64,000 nucleotides of DNA from an uncultured Rhizobiaceae group bacterium (GCA_937930635.1 CALHCF010000007.1:248001-312000), one strand, 5' to 3'. Counted from the first letter of the stretch, positions 1 to 8,953 are shown. Notes: a model not told the origin generated them from the sequence alone. Made by a program: numbers and translations.

Positions 1-917
1 GTCTGCAGGGCCAAGCGATAGGCCGGACGGCCATGGGCATCGACAGATTCACCAATCAGGCGGCCCGGCACGAGCCGGGTCAGCGCTTCTGTCGTTGCCA
101 GATAGGCTGCATGTGGCCCGCCATTTCCAAGCGGCACCCCAAAACGCTGAATTGACCCGACACAAATATCCGCCCCCCAGGATGCCGGCGTTTCCAGCAA
201 GACCAGAGAGAGCGGGTCCGCAGAGACAATAACCAATGCCCCTGCAGCGTGCGCAGTCTTCACGACCGAAGATGGATCGTTGAGAACACCCAGTGTGTCG
301 GGCATTTGCAATATGACCGCAGCAACCGATTCATCGACCTCCCCTTCATCAATCGAGAATCCGATCGTCGCACCGCGCGTTTCCAGCACATCACGGGTCT
401 GGGGATGCAAGGCATTTGCAACAACAATACGTTTGCGCTTCTCGCGATGATGACGGATTGCCATGCCTGCCGCCTCTGCCACCGCCGTCGCCTCATCAAG
501 CAGCGAGGCGTTGGCAACCGGCAGGCCGGTCAGTTCTGCCACCAGCGTCTGAAAATGAAACAGCATTTCGAGACGCCCCTGCGAAATCTCCGGCTGATAT
601 GGGGTGTAAGACGTGTACCAACCGGGATTTTCCAGCATGTTGCGCTGGATAACCGGCGGCACATGGGTGCCATGATACCCCTGCCCGATCATCGCTTTGG
701 CAACGACATTGCGACCAAGCTTCTCTGCAATTTCCTCCAGGGCCGCCTCTTCACCAACGCCATCGGGTATATTGAGCGCGCCTTCAAACCGTATCGACTT
801 TGGCACGGTCTGGGCGACCAACGCATCCATAGATGTCATGCTCAATGCGCTTAACATGGTTCGTTGGTCACCGGGACCGGGGCCAATATGACGGGCGGTA
901 AAAGGAGATTGGGTCAT
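1..917 (-). CDS. gcvP: Glycine dehydrogenase (decarboxylating), P protein, N-terminal part
   Basis: Partial gene: the ATG is at 917 and the 3' part lies beyond the left edge of the window. About 305 residues are visible, including the start [14 protein letters not shown], the [14 protein letters not shown] stretch and the [15 protein letters not shown] loop, all characteristic of the N-terminal half of PLP-dependent glycine decarboxylase. The enzyme decarboxylates glycine and passes the aminomethyl group to lipoylated GcvH. It follows gcvH by about 50 bases and is the third gene of the gcvT-gcvH-gcvP operon under the glycine riboswitch. Whether the protein is full length (about 950 residues) or the split P1 form cannot be seen. 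Family call is secure. Confidence 0.95.
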   Translation of the reverse strand, partial: MTQSPFTARHIGPGPGDQRTMLSALSMTSMDALVAQTVPKSIRFEGALNIPDGVGEEAALEEIAEKLGRNVVAKAMIGQGYHGTHVPPVIQRNMLENPGWYTSYTPYQPEISQGRLEMLFHFQTLVAELTGLPVANASLLDEATAVAEAAGMAIRHHREKRKRIVVANALHPQTRDVLETRGATIGFSIDEGEVDESVAAVILQMPDTLGVLNDPSSVVKTAHAAGALVIVSADPLSLVLLETPASWGADICVGSIQRFGVPLGNGGPHAAYLATTEALTRLVPGRLIGESVDAHGRPAYRLALQ

Positions 918-968
918 AGATAATCCTTGGATATTCAAGTCAGGCAGTGCCGTGAAACAGGTTGAAAG

Positions 969-1337
969 TCAGCCAATCAGCTTCTGATACCCATCAGCAT
1001 CCAGAAGCTCGTTCAGTTCATCCGGGTTCGACAATTTCATTTTGTAGAGCCAGCCATCACCCTCGGCACTGGCATTGACCAGAGCGGCTTCCGCCTCCAG
1101 CGCACTGTTGATCTCCGTTACCTCACCTGAGGCCGGCGCATAGACATCAGATGCTGCTTTTACGGACTCAACGACGATCCCGTCGTCCCCTTGTTCCAGC
1201 TTCGTGCCAACTTGCGGGAGTTCGACAAAAACCAGATCCCCCAATTGTTCCTGTGCGTGATTGGTAATGCCGACTGTGGCAACATCACCCTCCACTTTCA
1301 GCCATTCATGTTCGTCGGTGTAATAGATTTTACTCAT
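969..1337 (-). CDS. gcvH: Glycine cleavage system H protein
   Basis: A 122-residue lipoyl carrier protein of normal family length. It begins [18 protein letters not shown] and has the lipoylation motif [14 protein letters not shown] with the acceptor Lys60. The lipoamide arm shuttles the methylamine group from GcvP to GcvT and then returns to dihydrolipoamide dehydrogenase (not in this window). It lies between gcvT (36-base gap) and gcvP and is co-transcribed with them. In this genomic setting the system would convert glycine produced by betaine demethylation into 5,10-methylene-THF, CO2 and ammonia. Confidence 0.97.
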   Translation of the reverse strand: MSKIYYTDEHEWLKVEGDVATVGITNHAQEQLGDLVFVELPQVGTKLEQGDDGIVVESVKAASDVYAPASGEVTEINSALEAEAALVNASAEGDGWLYKMKLSNPDELNELLDADGYQKLIG

Positions 1338-1373
1338 TGGGTTATCCTCCCCGGGTTTGGATTTATCTGTATT

Positions 1374-2444
1374 TCAGCGTTTGTAAGTATGAGGCACGAA
1401 GGGAAGCTTCGTGCGTTTCATGGGAATGAGCTTGCCGCGCATATCAGCGAAAATGGGATCATCAGCCGCATCAACCTGCACGAGAGCGAGCGCCAGAGGC
1501 GCGTCAAGCGAGGGACCAAAACCACCAGACGTCACCTCGCCAATGGTCTCCCCCGCTTCGTTCTTGAGAGACGTGCCGCCGCGCACTGGGCGACCTTCCG
1601 GTAGGAGACCGACACGCATCCTTTTGCGCCCCTCAGCCACGGCGTCGGCTAATGGCTGGGCACCGATATAGCTGCCGCCTGTACGTATATCTTTTGGAAT
1701 GGCCCACAACAGCCCCGCCTCATGGGGCGAGATATCCATTTCAAGATCCTGCCCGTAGAGCGGCAGTCCGGCTTCCAGGCGCAGGGAATCGCGCGCACCC
1801 AGGCCAATCCATTCTACCCGTTCATCATCGACAAGCGCCTTGGCAAATGCCGCACATTCATCAACAGGCATGGCGATCTCAAAACCATCCTCGCCCGTAT
1901 AGCCAGACCGTGAGATAAGCCAGCCTTCCTGCGGCTCCTTTGCCGACATGAAAGCCATGTCCTCCACGTCAAAATGGGATGCCAGTACAGCTTCAGCCTG
2001 CGGTCCCTGCAACGCAACAAACCCGCGTGGCAAAACAACAACCTTGGCTTTCCATCCGGCTGAAACGGCACTGATATGGGCGAGGTCTTTTTCGGCACAT
2101 CCCGCATTGGCAACGATAAGAAAGCGGTCTTCAGCCAGGCGGGTGACAATCAGGTCATCAATTATCCCGCCATCAGGGTTCAGCATGAAAGTGTAGCGGC
2201 CCGTACCGACATTTTGCTGCGAGGCATGATAGGGGCACAGCTTCTCCACTAGCGTTGCCGCGCTTTCTCCAAAAATTGCGATATGGACCATGTGCGAAAT
2301 ATCGAACAAACCCGCACTGGCGCGGGTGTGCAGATGCTCTTTCATCACCCCAAGCGGATAAAACAACGGCATGTCAAAACCGGAAAACACGCCCATTTTG
2401 GCACCGGCATCACAATGGAGGGAATGTAACGGTGTGGTTTTCAC
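1374..2444 (-). CDS. gcvT: Aminomethyltransferase, glycine cleavage T protein
   Basis: T protein of the glycine cleavage system. It transfers the methylene carbon from aminomethyl-lipoyl GcvH to THF, releasing ammonia. I chose the GTG at 2444, preceded by GGAG seven bases upstream. This gives about 356 residues starting with the family's usual KTTPLHSLHCDAGAKMGVF. A longer reading from a TTG at 2492 would begin inside the riboswitch region and adds residues not typical of GcvT. Further family landmarks are GFDMPLFYPLGVMKEH, SHMVHIAIFG and the C-terminal VTSGGFGPSLDAPLALALV. First gene of the gcvTHP operon. Confidence 0.95.
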   Translation of the reverse strand: MKTTPLHSLHCDAGAKMGVFSGFDMPLFYPLGVMKEHLHTRASAGLFDISHMVHIAIFGESAATLVEKLCPYHASQQNVGTGRYTFMLNPDGGIIDDLIVTRLAEDRFLIVANAGCAEKDLAHISAVSAGWKAKVVVLPRGFVALQGPQAEAVLASHFDVEDMAFMSAKEPQEGWLISRSGYTGEDGFEIAMPVDECAAFAKALVDDERVEWIGLGARDSLRLEAGLPLYGQDLEMDISPHEAGLLWAIPKDIRTGGSYIGAQPLADAVAEGRKRMRVGLLPEGRPVRGGTSLKNEAGETIGEVTSGGFGPSLDAPLALALVQVDAADDPIFADMRGKLIPMKRTKLPFVPHTYKR

Positions 2445-2494
2445 GCCAGGGCTCCAGACACAAGAGTTCGCGGCAGGCGCAAGTGCCTGCAACG

Positions 2495-2690
2495 ACCCCT
2501 CTGTCTTTGGCCTGAGAGACTCGCGCCTGCATGAAACAGACGCTTACACCTTCGGCGCAGACCTGCCGGTCTGACTTTCCAGAGTGTTATCGGGTTTTAA
2601 AAACCCACTGCCAGCGGTCCTTTTGCCTGAGAGATTACGGGTGTTTTCACCTTCGGCGGCGGACCAGAACCCTGATCCACGCTCTCCCGC
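2495..2690 (-). promoter_or_regulatory. Tandem glycine riboswitch upstream of gcvT
   Basis: Read on the minus strand, two consecutive glycine aptamers are visible. The first (about 2612-2690) has the opening GCGGGAGAGC, the core GCCGCCGAAGGTGAAA and the closing ATCTCTCAGGCAAAAGGACC. The second (about 2495-2590) has GCGCCGAAGGTGTAAGC and GTCTCTCAGGCCAAAGACAG. The CGAAGG and CTCTCAGGCaAAAGnC motifs define the glycine riboswitch family, and the tandem arrangement with a short linker is the common form ahead of gcvT. It should switch gcvTHP on when glycine accumulates, for example during betaine catabolism. The gcvT ribosome-binding site is about 40 bases downstream. Confidence 0.93.
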
Positions 2691-2773
2691 TGACAGCCCG
2701 GAACAAGCCGGACAACCAAGAGACATTAGAACGGAACAATATCAATGTCACCACCTCCCACAAAAGTTTGAAC

Positions 2774-3325
2774 CTATCTTTCAATCGTTGTGGTGCGCCG
2801 GATTTTCTTTTGCAAAAGCAAAACACCATAAAGAAGTGCTTCTGCGGTTGGCGGACAGCCCGGGACGTAAATATCAACCGGCACAATGCGGTCACACCCC
2901 CGCACCACAGAATAAGAATAGTGGTAATAACCGCCCCCGTTTGCACAGGATCCCATGGAGATCACATAGCGGGGTTCCGGCATCTGATCGTAAACCTTGC
3001 GCAGTGCGGGAGCCATCTTGTTGGTTAGTGTTCCCGCAACAATCATCAAATCTGACCCGCGCGGTGAACCCGACGGCACCATGCCAAACCGCTCGAAATC
3101 ATAGCGCGCTGTCATGAACTGCATCATCTCAACAGCGCAGCAGGCCAGACCGAAACTCAGCAGATGCAGGGAGCCGGTTCGCGCCCATCCAATCAACTTT
3201 GAGGTGTTGGTGACGATAAACCCTCTATCGGCGAGTTCGTTTGAAAATGTACCAAAATTGACGGTCTGATCATCATAACTGACCAACGGCTTATCAAATT
3301 GCGTGTCCAGTGACATGAAAGGCAT
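2774..3325 (-). CDS. nuoB: NuoB-type complex I subunit, stand-alone paralogue
   Basis: About 183 residues with the complete NuoB signature: vicinal Cys in [10 protein letters not shown], then [10 protein letters not shown] and [14 protein letters not shown], i.e. the four ligands of cluster N2 in the peripheral arm of NADH:quinone oxidoreductase. No other nuo gene is present in the window. It is monocistronic, sits just upstream of the gcv riboswitch and is divergent from an AraC regulator. Start is uncertain: GTG 3331, ATG 3325 and ATG 3316 are in frame, with AGGTGG just before them. It is probably a second copy beside a full nuo operon elsewhere, but it could be the only nuoB if the operon is scattered. 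Confidence 0.9.
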   Translation of the reverse strand: MPFMSLDTQFDKPLVSYDDQTVNFGTFSNELADRGFIVTNTSKLIGWARTGSLHLLSFGLACCAVEMMQFMTARYDFERFGMVPSGSPRGSDLMIVAGTLTNKMAPALRKVYDQMPEPRYVISMGSCANGGGYYHYSYSVVRGCDRIVPVDIYVPGCPPTAEALLYGVLLLQKKIRRTTTIER

Positions 3326-3380
3326 TTCCACCTGTTGAACCTGGCGTTACATTAAGATTGACGCAAGCGGACACGATAGA

Positions 3381-4262
3381 ATGGAAACGACACCTCCCCG
3401 CAAACCAATCGCCAGACTGCTCCTGCCCCAAACTTCTCTGGCAAATTGCCTCTTTGGCACCTTTGTTCGCGACACGCGGGGCTGCAATCTGGCCATCAAT
3501 GACCGGTTCAACTTCTTTGCATCATCCCCTTTGTGCGGCATCAGCTGGTTTTTCGAAGGAACGTTCCACCACCTGCAGAACAGCAATCAGATGGACTGCC
3601 CATCCAAAGCGCCGGTTTTGCCAAAACTCTGTTTCAGCGGCCCCTATGAACAGCCACAGACAAGCTGGAACAAGGGGGAGGTCAACGCCATGGTCGCCGC
3701 ATTTTACCCCGACGCTTTTTCGGCACTGACAGGCATCAACATCGCGGACTATCTGAACCGCAGCGTCCCGATCGAAGATGTGCTGACGGGCGAATTGCTA
3801 CAGTTGGTAAAGGATGTCTTCCGGACCGGTGATACAAAACCTGGTTTTCAGTTGCTGGAGAGGGAACTGGCCCCTCTGTGGCAACAGGCCCGACCTCACG
3901 CACCGGTTTACGGCAATCAAGTCGCAGATTGGGCCCGCTCTTTGGGCGTTCGCGCGGCAATGTCGGGGGTTGGCCGCAGCACCCGTCAGATTGAACGGCG
4001 GTTTAAATCCTGGACCGGACATTCACGACGCACGCTCAACTTGTTTGCAAAGGGGGAGCAGACCTTCAAAAAGGCCAGAATCGCAAGGGCAGAAAATCGG
4101 TTTGATCCCGCTGGACTTGCTGCCGAACTTGGCTATGCCGACCAATCCCACATGGGCAGACAGGTCAAGGACATCACCGGGTTCAGCCCGGCAGAGTTCA
4201 TGCGGCGTTACGAGAGCGAAGAGGCGTTCTGGTCGTTTCGCGTGATGGGGGAACGGTTCTGA
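3381..4262 (+). CDS. AraC-family transcriptional regulator next to dddP
   Basis: A 293-residue protein with a poorly conserved N-terminal sensing part and a C-terminal AraC/XylS double helix-turn-helix. The HTH includes RSTRQIERRFKSWTGHSRRTL, then GLAAELGYADQSHMGRQVKD and FSPAEFMRRY (about residues 200-280), the usual DNA-binding layout of the family. It is divergent from the nuoB paralogue (about 55 bases) and lies 96 bases upstream of the DMSP lyase gene on the same strand. The neighbourhood suggests it controls dddP, nuoB or both. The ligand cannot be deduced from sequence. Confidence 0.87.
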   Translation: METTPPRKPIARLLLPQTSLANCLFGTFVRDTRGCNLAINDRFNFFASSPLCGISWFFEGTFHHLQNSNQMDCPSKAPVLPKLCFSGPYEQPQTSWNKGEVNAMVAAFYPDAFSALTGINIADYLNRSVPIEDVLTGELLQLVKDVFRTGDTKPGFQLLERELAPLWQQARPHAPVYGNQVADWARSLGVRAAMSGVGRSTRQIERRFKSWTGHSRRTLNLFAKGEQTFKKARIARAENRFDPAGLAAELGYADQSHMGRQVKDITGFSPAEFMRRYESEEAFWSFRVMGERF

Positions 4263-4358
4263 CTTCAACCGGATTCGCGTCAACCTGCATGACGCCTTTT
4301 TGATAGCAGAAACGTTTGGAAAACTGCAGACTTCTGCCAAGCAACAGGAGATGCAGCC

Positions 4359-5729
4359 ATGAACGTTCATGCGCCGTTTGGCCGCCACAAACGCAAAATC
4401 GAACCATGGGCGCTGCCTGAACATCCAGGCACTGACGCGGGGTATGAGGCGCTTGAGGCCTATGCCCGCTCCAAGGCGGCAGCGATGAATCAACATCTCA
4501 TCGGTTACGGCGAACTTGCTGAATCTGAATGGAAACGTGCCGGCATTCCCGACCCTAATCTTGATGCCATGCGCCACTATCGCCTGCAACGTATCAGGGA
4601 GCAGTTGCGCGCCCATGACCTTGCCGGCATTCACCTCTATGACCCGCTCAATATCCGCTACGCCACCGACTGCACCAACATGCAGCTATGGACCACACAT
4701 AACCCGGCCCGGTGCGCGTTTATAGCAACCGATGGTCCCGTCATCCTGTTTGAGTTTCATAATTGCGAACACCTGTCAGACCATACAGGCGTGGTGGATG
4801 AAATACGCGGCTGCACAGCCTGGTTCTACTTCGAAGCCGGGAACCGGATTTTCGAATTTGCAGAAAACTGGGCCAATGACGTGGCTGATCTGATTGCGGA
4901 ACACGGGGGTGGCAACACACGGTGTGCCTTCGATCAGCTGGATTCCCATGCAACCTCTTTCCTCGAAAAAAGAGGCATTGAAATCGTCTATGGCGAGGAA
5001 ATGATGGAGGAAGCCCGCAAGATCAAATCGGCAGACGAACTTTTGTGTATGCGCCGGGCCATTGTTTCATGTGAAGCGGCGATGGCGGAAATGGAAGCTG
5101 CCCTGAAGCCGGGCATGAGCGAGAACGATCTGTGGGCCGTGCTGCACGCCGAGAATATCCGGCGGGGCGGGGAATGGATCGAGACCCGTCTTCTCGCCTC
5201 CGGACCCCGAACAAACCCCTGGTTTCAGGAATCCTCGGCGCGGGTGATCGAAGACGGTGATATGGTGTCCTTCGACACGGACCTCATCGGCCCTTACGGA
5301 TTTTGCTGCGATATTTCACGCTCCTGGCTCGCCGGAAACGGCCAGCCAACGCAGGAACAGAAGGCCCTCTATCAGATCGCGCTGGAGCAAATGCTGGCAA
5401 ATGAACAGATGCTCGGCCCCGGTGTGACATTCAGGGAATTGTCGATGAACTCAAAACAATTACCCGATGACTGCATGCCCACCCGCTACGGGGTTTTGTA
5501 TCACGGTGTCGGGCTTTGCGATGAATATCCGTCCATCCGCTATGCCTGCGACTACAAACATCACGGCTATGATGGTGCCCTTGAACCGGGAATGTGTATT
5601 TGCGTCGAAAGTTATGTCGGGCGGCATGGCGGGGGTGAAGGGGTCAAACTGGAAGACCAGTACGTGATCACCCAGACAGGATACGAGAAACTCTCGGCTT
5701 ATCCGTATGATGAAAGACTATCGGGATAA
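4359..5729 (+). CDS. dddP: DMSP lyase, DddP type (M24 fold)
   Basis: A 456-residue protein of the M24 (creatinase/Xaa-Pro peptidase) fold. It shares long stretches typical of DddP rather than peptidases, such as DPLNIRYATDCTNMQLW and the SENDLWAVLHAENIRRGGEW segment. DddP cleaves dimethylsulfoniopropionate to dimethyl sulfide and acrylate. Metal ligands are visible as D306, D308, D318, H382, E417 and E432. The catalytic Asp of HGVGLCD is D388, with Y377 before it. These match the DddP residues I recall (295, 297, 307, 371, 406, 421, 377, 366) with a constant offset of +11. It follows an AraC gene. No acrylate-utilisation genes are in the window. A related M24 enzyme without lyase activity is possible but unlikely. 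Confidence 0.9.
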   Translation: MNVHAPFGRHKRKIEPWALPEHPGTDAGYEALEAYARSKAAAMNQHLIGYGELAESEWKRAGIPDPNLDAMRHYRLQRIREQLRAHDLAGIHLYDPLNIRYATDCTNMQLWTTHNPARCAFIATDGPVILFEFHNCEHLSDHTGVVDEIRGCTAWFYFEAGNRIFEFAENWANDVADLIAEHGGGNTRCAFDQLDSHATSFLEKRGIEIVYGEEMMEEARKIKSADELLCMRRAIVSCEAAMAEMEAALKPGMSENDLWAVLHAENIRRGGEWIETRLLASGPRTNPWFQESSARVIEDGDMVSFDTDLIGPYGFCCDISRSWLAGNGQPTQEQKALYQIALEQMLANEQMLGPGVTFRELSMNSKQLPDDCMPTRYGVLYHGVGLCDEYPSIRYACDYKHHGYDGALEPGMCICVESYVGRHGGGEGVKLEDQYVITQTGYEKLSAYPYDERLSG

Positions 5730-5771
5730 GCCTCAACTCACCCCGATATCTCAAGATCAAAAGGCTTGGTG

Positions 5772-6269
5772 TTATTTCGCCAGGGTCAATGTCAGACGCG
5801 ACACGCCAACGGCCAGGTTAACTCCGGTTTGTGCCTGAACGCTGACAGGTTGCAGCGCGATGGACTTGCCGCTCCCGCCCACCAGAACATTGGCACCAAG
5901 ACCAGCAGCAAACGATCCCGACGCGCTGGCGCCACCATAGGTTCCGGCCAAAGCACCGGGGCGTACGACATCATCCTGCGCCGCAACAACAACCCAGCGA
6001 ACAAACGATTCACCCGTCACGCCAATATCAAGGCCAAACTTCGCGATCCGACCTGCATAGGTTTCCTTGACATCCGAATTGGCCGGATCAAACTTGCAGA
6101 CCATGTCGCGGGCTGACCCCAAAATCAGGCCAACACCGCCCTCGACCGTGCAGCGCAGGATGCCAAGCTCAATGCCGGCATTTTGTGCCATCGACACGGG
6201 TGTGAAGATTACAGAACCAAGCAAACCAAGGCCTGCAACGGAAAATTTCGAAAAAATAGACTTTGTCAT
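5772..6269 (-). CDS. DUF992 family secreted protein
   Basis: I chose the ATG at 6269 because it opens a good signal peptide (MTKSIFSKFSVAGLGLLGSV, with cleavage near VSMAQNA). The mature part matches the DUF992 family by recall: AGIELGILRCTVEGG, then GRIAKFGLDIGVT, WVVVAAQ and a Gly/Ala-rich C-terminal half (TYGGASASGSFAAGLGANVLVGG). These are small periplasmic proteins of about 150-165 residues, frequent in Hyphomicrobiales and without a known function. It is convergent with dddP (43-base gap) and shows no operon partner. Confidence 0.85.
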   Translation of the reverse strand: MTKSIFSKFSVAGLGLLGSVIFTPVSMAQNAGIELGILRCTVEGGVGLILGSARDMVCKFDPANSDVKETYAGRIAKFGLDIGVTGESFVRWVVVAAQDDVVRPGALAGTYGGASASGSFAAGLGANVLVGGSGKSIALQPVSVQAQTGVNLAVGVSRLTLTLAK

Positions 6270-6353
6270 GATATATCCCGGGGGGTTGATATTTAAAAGC
6301 AGTCGAATTCCCTTCAACAACGTTTGAAATTGCAGCGGGTTCCGCCTGTTATC

Positions 6354-7115
6354 TTAAAGCGAGGAAAGTGGTAAATATTCGGCTTCATCAAGGCAGCAGA
6401 CTGCCTTAATTCGCGGCAATTGCGGCACAGTGGCCCAGTCAAACCCCTCAACCGCCGCCAAAAGCCCCTTGCGCAGCAGCGAGACTGTTTCGTCAGATTG
6501 GCTGCGATGTGTGATGAACGGAAGCGCCGGGAGAGGTTTGGTCCATTCCAGAACCCGCAATTTCGCGGCCGCCTCCGGTTCAAACTGCCCAAACAGATGC
6601 CAGCATACTGCGTCAACGGCAGCACAATCCGCTTCCCCACGCGCGACCATGAGCGCTGACTGGCGATGGCCGCCACTTTGGCAACTTTGTGCAAACCAGT
6701 CCTGCGGATCGCCAATCGAGCTGGTCAGGCATCGATACCCGGACAATGATGTGCGGCTGTTGAACGCAAAGCAGCCATTGCGAACATCCTTCAGCCCATG
6801 TGCCGGATCGTCAGCACGCACGAGAACGGCACTGGTATAGGTAGGACCGCTGCATCCCGCCACATCATAGACAGGAGTGGCGATCAGCCGAACGCTGTCC
6901 ATCAGTTGCGTCGCAAACGGATAGCCGCAGGTTTGACTGAACAGAAGATCAGACTGCCGCCACCGGGCCTCAGCCTCAGCATATTGAGCATCGTGCAAAA
7001 GCTCGTTGGGAGTTTCAAGGCCCAGTCCTCGCAAATGCATTCGCAAACAGGCCCAAAAAGCATCCGTCGCCAAACGGATCTCCGGCCAGTCATACATGGG
7101 CATCGAAGCGATCAT
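6354..7115 (-). CDS. PhnD-like substrate-binding-fold protein
   Basis: A 253-residue protein resembling the phosphate/phosphonate/ferric-binding PhnD superfamily. Landmarks are SQTCGYPFATQLMDSVRLIATPVYD, then YTSAVLVRADDP, FNSRTSLSGYRCL, ALMVARGEADCAAVDAVCWHL and the C-terminal LPALPFITHRS. It has no signal peptide or membrane segment, and no ABC permease or ATPase adjoins it. It may therefore be a cytoplasmic or orphan binding protein, or the binding component of a scattered transporter. It is divergent from the betaine-homocysteine methyltransferase gene. Family membership is fairly firm; the ligand is unknown. Confidence 0.78.
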   Translation of the reverse strand: MIASMPMYDWPEIRLATDAFWACLRMHLRGLGLETPNELLHDAQYAEAEARWRQSDLLFSQTCGYPFATQLMDSVRLIATPVYDVAGCSGPTYTSAVLVRADDPAHGLKDVRNGCFAFNSRTSLSGYRCLTSSIGDPQDWFAQSCQSGGHRQSALMVARGEADCAAVDAVCWHLFGQFEPEAAAKLRVLEWTKPLPALPFITHRSQSDETVSLLRKGLLAAVEGFDWATVPQLPRIKAVCCLDEAEYLPLSSL

Positions 7116-7205
7116 AACCGATCTTTAAGCACAATCGCGCCGCATCGCCCACACCACCTATCCTCAATTGGATAGGGCCAGACGGTTGCATCAGATTCAA
7201 TTTTC

Positions 7206-7225
7206 ATATAAAGATTTTGTTATAT
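7206..7225. promoter_or_regulatory. Putative SahR/methionine-type operator upstream of bmt
   Basis: The 20-base imperfect palindrome ATATAAAGATTTTGTTATAT begins 41 bases before the start codon of the homocysteine methyltransferase gene. Its left half is identical to the better palindrome at 17512 in the metF/methyltransferase intergenic region. The pattern resembles the ATAAAGATATCTTTAT-type operator I recall for the ArsR-family regulator SahR of alphaproteobacterial methionine genes. The assignment is by recall and needs a motif search; no sahR gene lies in the window. Confidence 0.45.
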
Positions 7226-7246
7226 TGCATTTTGGATAACAAGATA

Positions 7247-8287
7247 ATGGCATCTGCTAATGGAAAGCTCTCTGCCCTCTTGAAAGAAAAAGGCGTACTC
7301 ATGGCGGATGGCGCTACGGGTACAAATTTCTTCAACATGGGTCTGCAATCGGGCGACGCACCTGAACTGTGGAATGAAGACGAGCCGGGCAAGGTTATCG
7401 CGCTGCACCAGAGTTTCGTGGATGCTGGTTCTGACATTATCCTGACCAATACGTTTGGCGGCAATCGCAACCGCCTCAAGCTGCACAACGCACAAAACCG
7501 TGCCCATGAATTGAACTGCAAGGCTGCAAAAATTGCTCGCAGTGTCGCCAACCGTGCTTCCCGCACGGTTCTTGTTGCCGGATCGGTTGGACCAACGGGC
7601 GAGTTGTTTGAGCCTCTGGGAGAACTGACCTACGAACAGGCGGTCGAGAGTTTCAGCGAACAGATGCAGGGCCTTAAGGAAGGTGGTGCAGACGTTTTAT
7701 GGATCGAAACCATGTCTGCCAGGGAAGAGATTGAGGCTGCAGCCGAAGCGGCCCGCTCGACAGGACTGGAATATGTTTTCACTGCCAGCTTCGATACGGC
7801 AGGGCGCACCATGATGGGCATTGCTCCCGGTGCGCTTGAGGAAATCGCCAGGGGAATGTCGCCCGCACCGACAGCCGTTGGGGCAAATTGCGGTGTCGGT
7901 GCGACTGACCTTCTCTTCTCCATTCTCGACATGACGGAAAAAAGCGAAACCTCAGCGGAAGGTCACATCGCAGTCATCGCAAAAGCAAATTGCGGCGTCC
8001 CGAAGATCAAGGGCGACGAGGTTATCTATACCGGAACTCCCGAACTCATGGCCGACTATGTGAGGATGGCCATCGATTCCGGCGCGACGATTATTGGTGG
8101 CTGCTGCGGCACATCACCCGATCACCTTGTCGCCATGCGGCATGCGATTGACAGCCACGTCAAGCGCCCCCGCCCCGCGCTCGACGAGGTGGTTGCGGCC
8201 ACCGGTGCGCTGGTCAACGAGATTTCAAAGCAGTCTGAAACCACTGCCGGGGCCACAAGACCGCGGCGCAGGGGCCGCCAGCGCTAA
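7247..8287 (+). CDS. Betaine-homocysteine S-methyltransferase-like enzyme
   Basis: About 346 residues from the ATG at 7247 (an in-frame TTG upstream at 7217 adds residues that overlap the palindrome). The family is zinc-dependent homocysteine S-methyltransferase: MADGATGTNFFNMG at the N-terminus, and the zinc ligands C215 (VGANCGVG) and C286/C287 (IIGGCCGTSP). It transfers a methyl group to homocysteine to make methionine; in this family and context betaine or dimethylglycine is a likely donor. The C-terminus ends in a basic tail, RPRRRGRQR, that matches tails on three other enzymes of this region. A methionine-type operator lies upstream. S-methylmethionine as donor is the main alternative. 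Confidence 0.85.
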   Translation: MASANGKLSALLKEKGVLMADGATGTNFFNMGLQSGDAPELWNEDEPGKVIALHQSFVDAGSDIILTNTFGGNRNRLKLHNAQNRAHELNCKAAKIARSVANRASRTVLVAGSVGPTGELFEPLGELTYEQAVESFSEQMQGLKEGGADVLWIETMSAREEIEAAAEAARSTGLEYVFTASFDTAGRTMMGIAPGALEEIARGMSPAPTAVGANCGVGATDLLFSILDMTEKSETSAEGHIAVIAKANCGVPKIKGDEVIYTGTPELMADYVRMAIDSGATIIGGCCGTSPDHLVAMRHAIDSHVKRPRPALDEVVAATGALVNEISKQSETTAGATRPRRRGRQR

Positions 8288-8296
8288 GGTCGAGCC

Positions 8297-8944
8297 TTAC
8301 AGAAAAGCTGCCATATGAAACGCCTGCTGGGCTTCCAGATAGGCATTGTCCCGGCCCACCGGACAGGACAGCCTCGCCCTGCAACCACCGGTTTTGCAAA
8401 TTTCCCCATCACTGGATGAAATATGAGTGCGGCAAGCCGCGACGTCATATGCACCGACAGCAAACGCCTCCACCGGGCATGTTTTGAGGCAGGGTTTGTC
8501 GGCGCAATCGTTGCAGGGATGGGCTGCTTCCTTTGGTGCCGGAACGGCAAACGCTTCATCAAAGACCAGCACCGCCCTGAAAGCGCACCAAAGGCCGAAT
8601 TTTGGATGGATCAGCAGGCCTATCGGTGATTGTTGCATTCGCGTCGCCGCTTTCGCCCATCGCTGAAAAGGCCAGACCGTCTCGCCGAACGGATAACGTG
8701 CCTGTGCACCCAGTTTGGAGGCGGCCTCCCCCACCACACTTTCAGTCCAGCGGTTCATAGGGTCTGGCATCTCGTCTTCAAAGAACGGCGATTTTGAAAA
8801 CGCGGGCCAAAGACTGGACCCGACATTGCCAAGGAGCAAGGCAGGCTTTCCTTCTGCCGTTGTAAACCAACCGAAAGCAACAAGGCCGAAAGGCGCAAGC
8901 AATGCCTGCGCCTCTCTCTCCAGTTTGTGAGCATTGTGACCCAT
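8297..8944 (-). CDS. 4Fe-4S ferredoxin-like protein beside bmt
   Basis: A 215-residue protein with the cluster motif CNDCADKPCLKTCP at about residues 144-157. It is followed by further cysteines (ACRTHI, CKTGGCRARLSCP), an arrangement reminiscent of the ferredoxin part of epoxyqueuosine reductase and related corrinoid-linked reductases. The N-terminal half (LLAPFGLVAFGWFTT, LLLGNVGSSLWPAF) has no recognised domain. It is convergent with the betaine-homocysteine methyltransferase gene (9-base gap). A role supplying electrons to the corrinoid activator encoded at 18.7 kb is attractive but is inference from proximity only. Confidence 0.8.
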   Translation of the reverse strand: MGHNAHKLEREAQALLAPFGLVAFGWFTTAEGKPALLLGNVGSSLWPAFSKSPFFEDEMPDPMNRWTESVVGEAASKLGAQARYPFGETVWPFQRWAKAATRMQQSPIGLLIHPKFGLWCAFRAVLVFDEAFAVPAPKEAAHPCNDCADKPCLKTCPVEAFAVGAYDVAACRTHISSSDGEICKTGGCRARLSCPVGRDNAYLEAQQAFHMAAFL

Positions 8945-8953
8945 GATAATCGA

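Noticed and set aside
249-854. Plus-strand 201-codon frame opposite gcvP
   Set aside because: It is antisense to an unmistakable gcvP coding frame and its product resembles nothing.
2445-2492. Extended gcvT start at TTG 2492
   Set aside because: It would add 16 residues not seen in the family and start at the edge of the riboswitch; the GTG at 2444 has a proper Shine-Dalgarno.
5730-5771. Terminator hairpin between dddP and the DUF992 gene
   Set aside because: Only a short CGGG/CCCG pairing with no T-tract.
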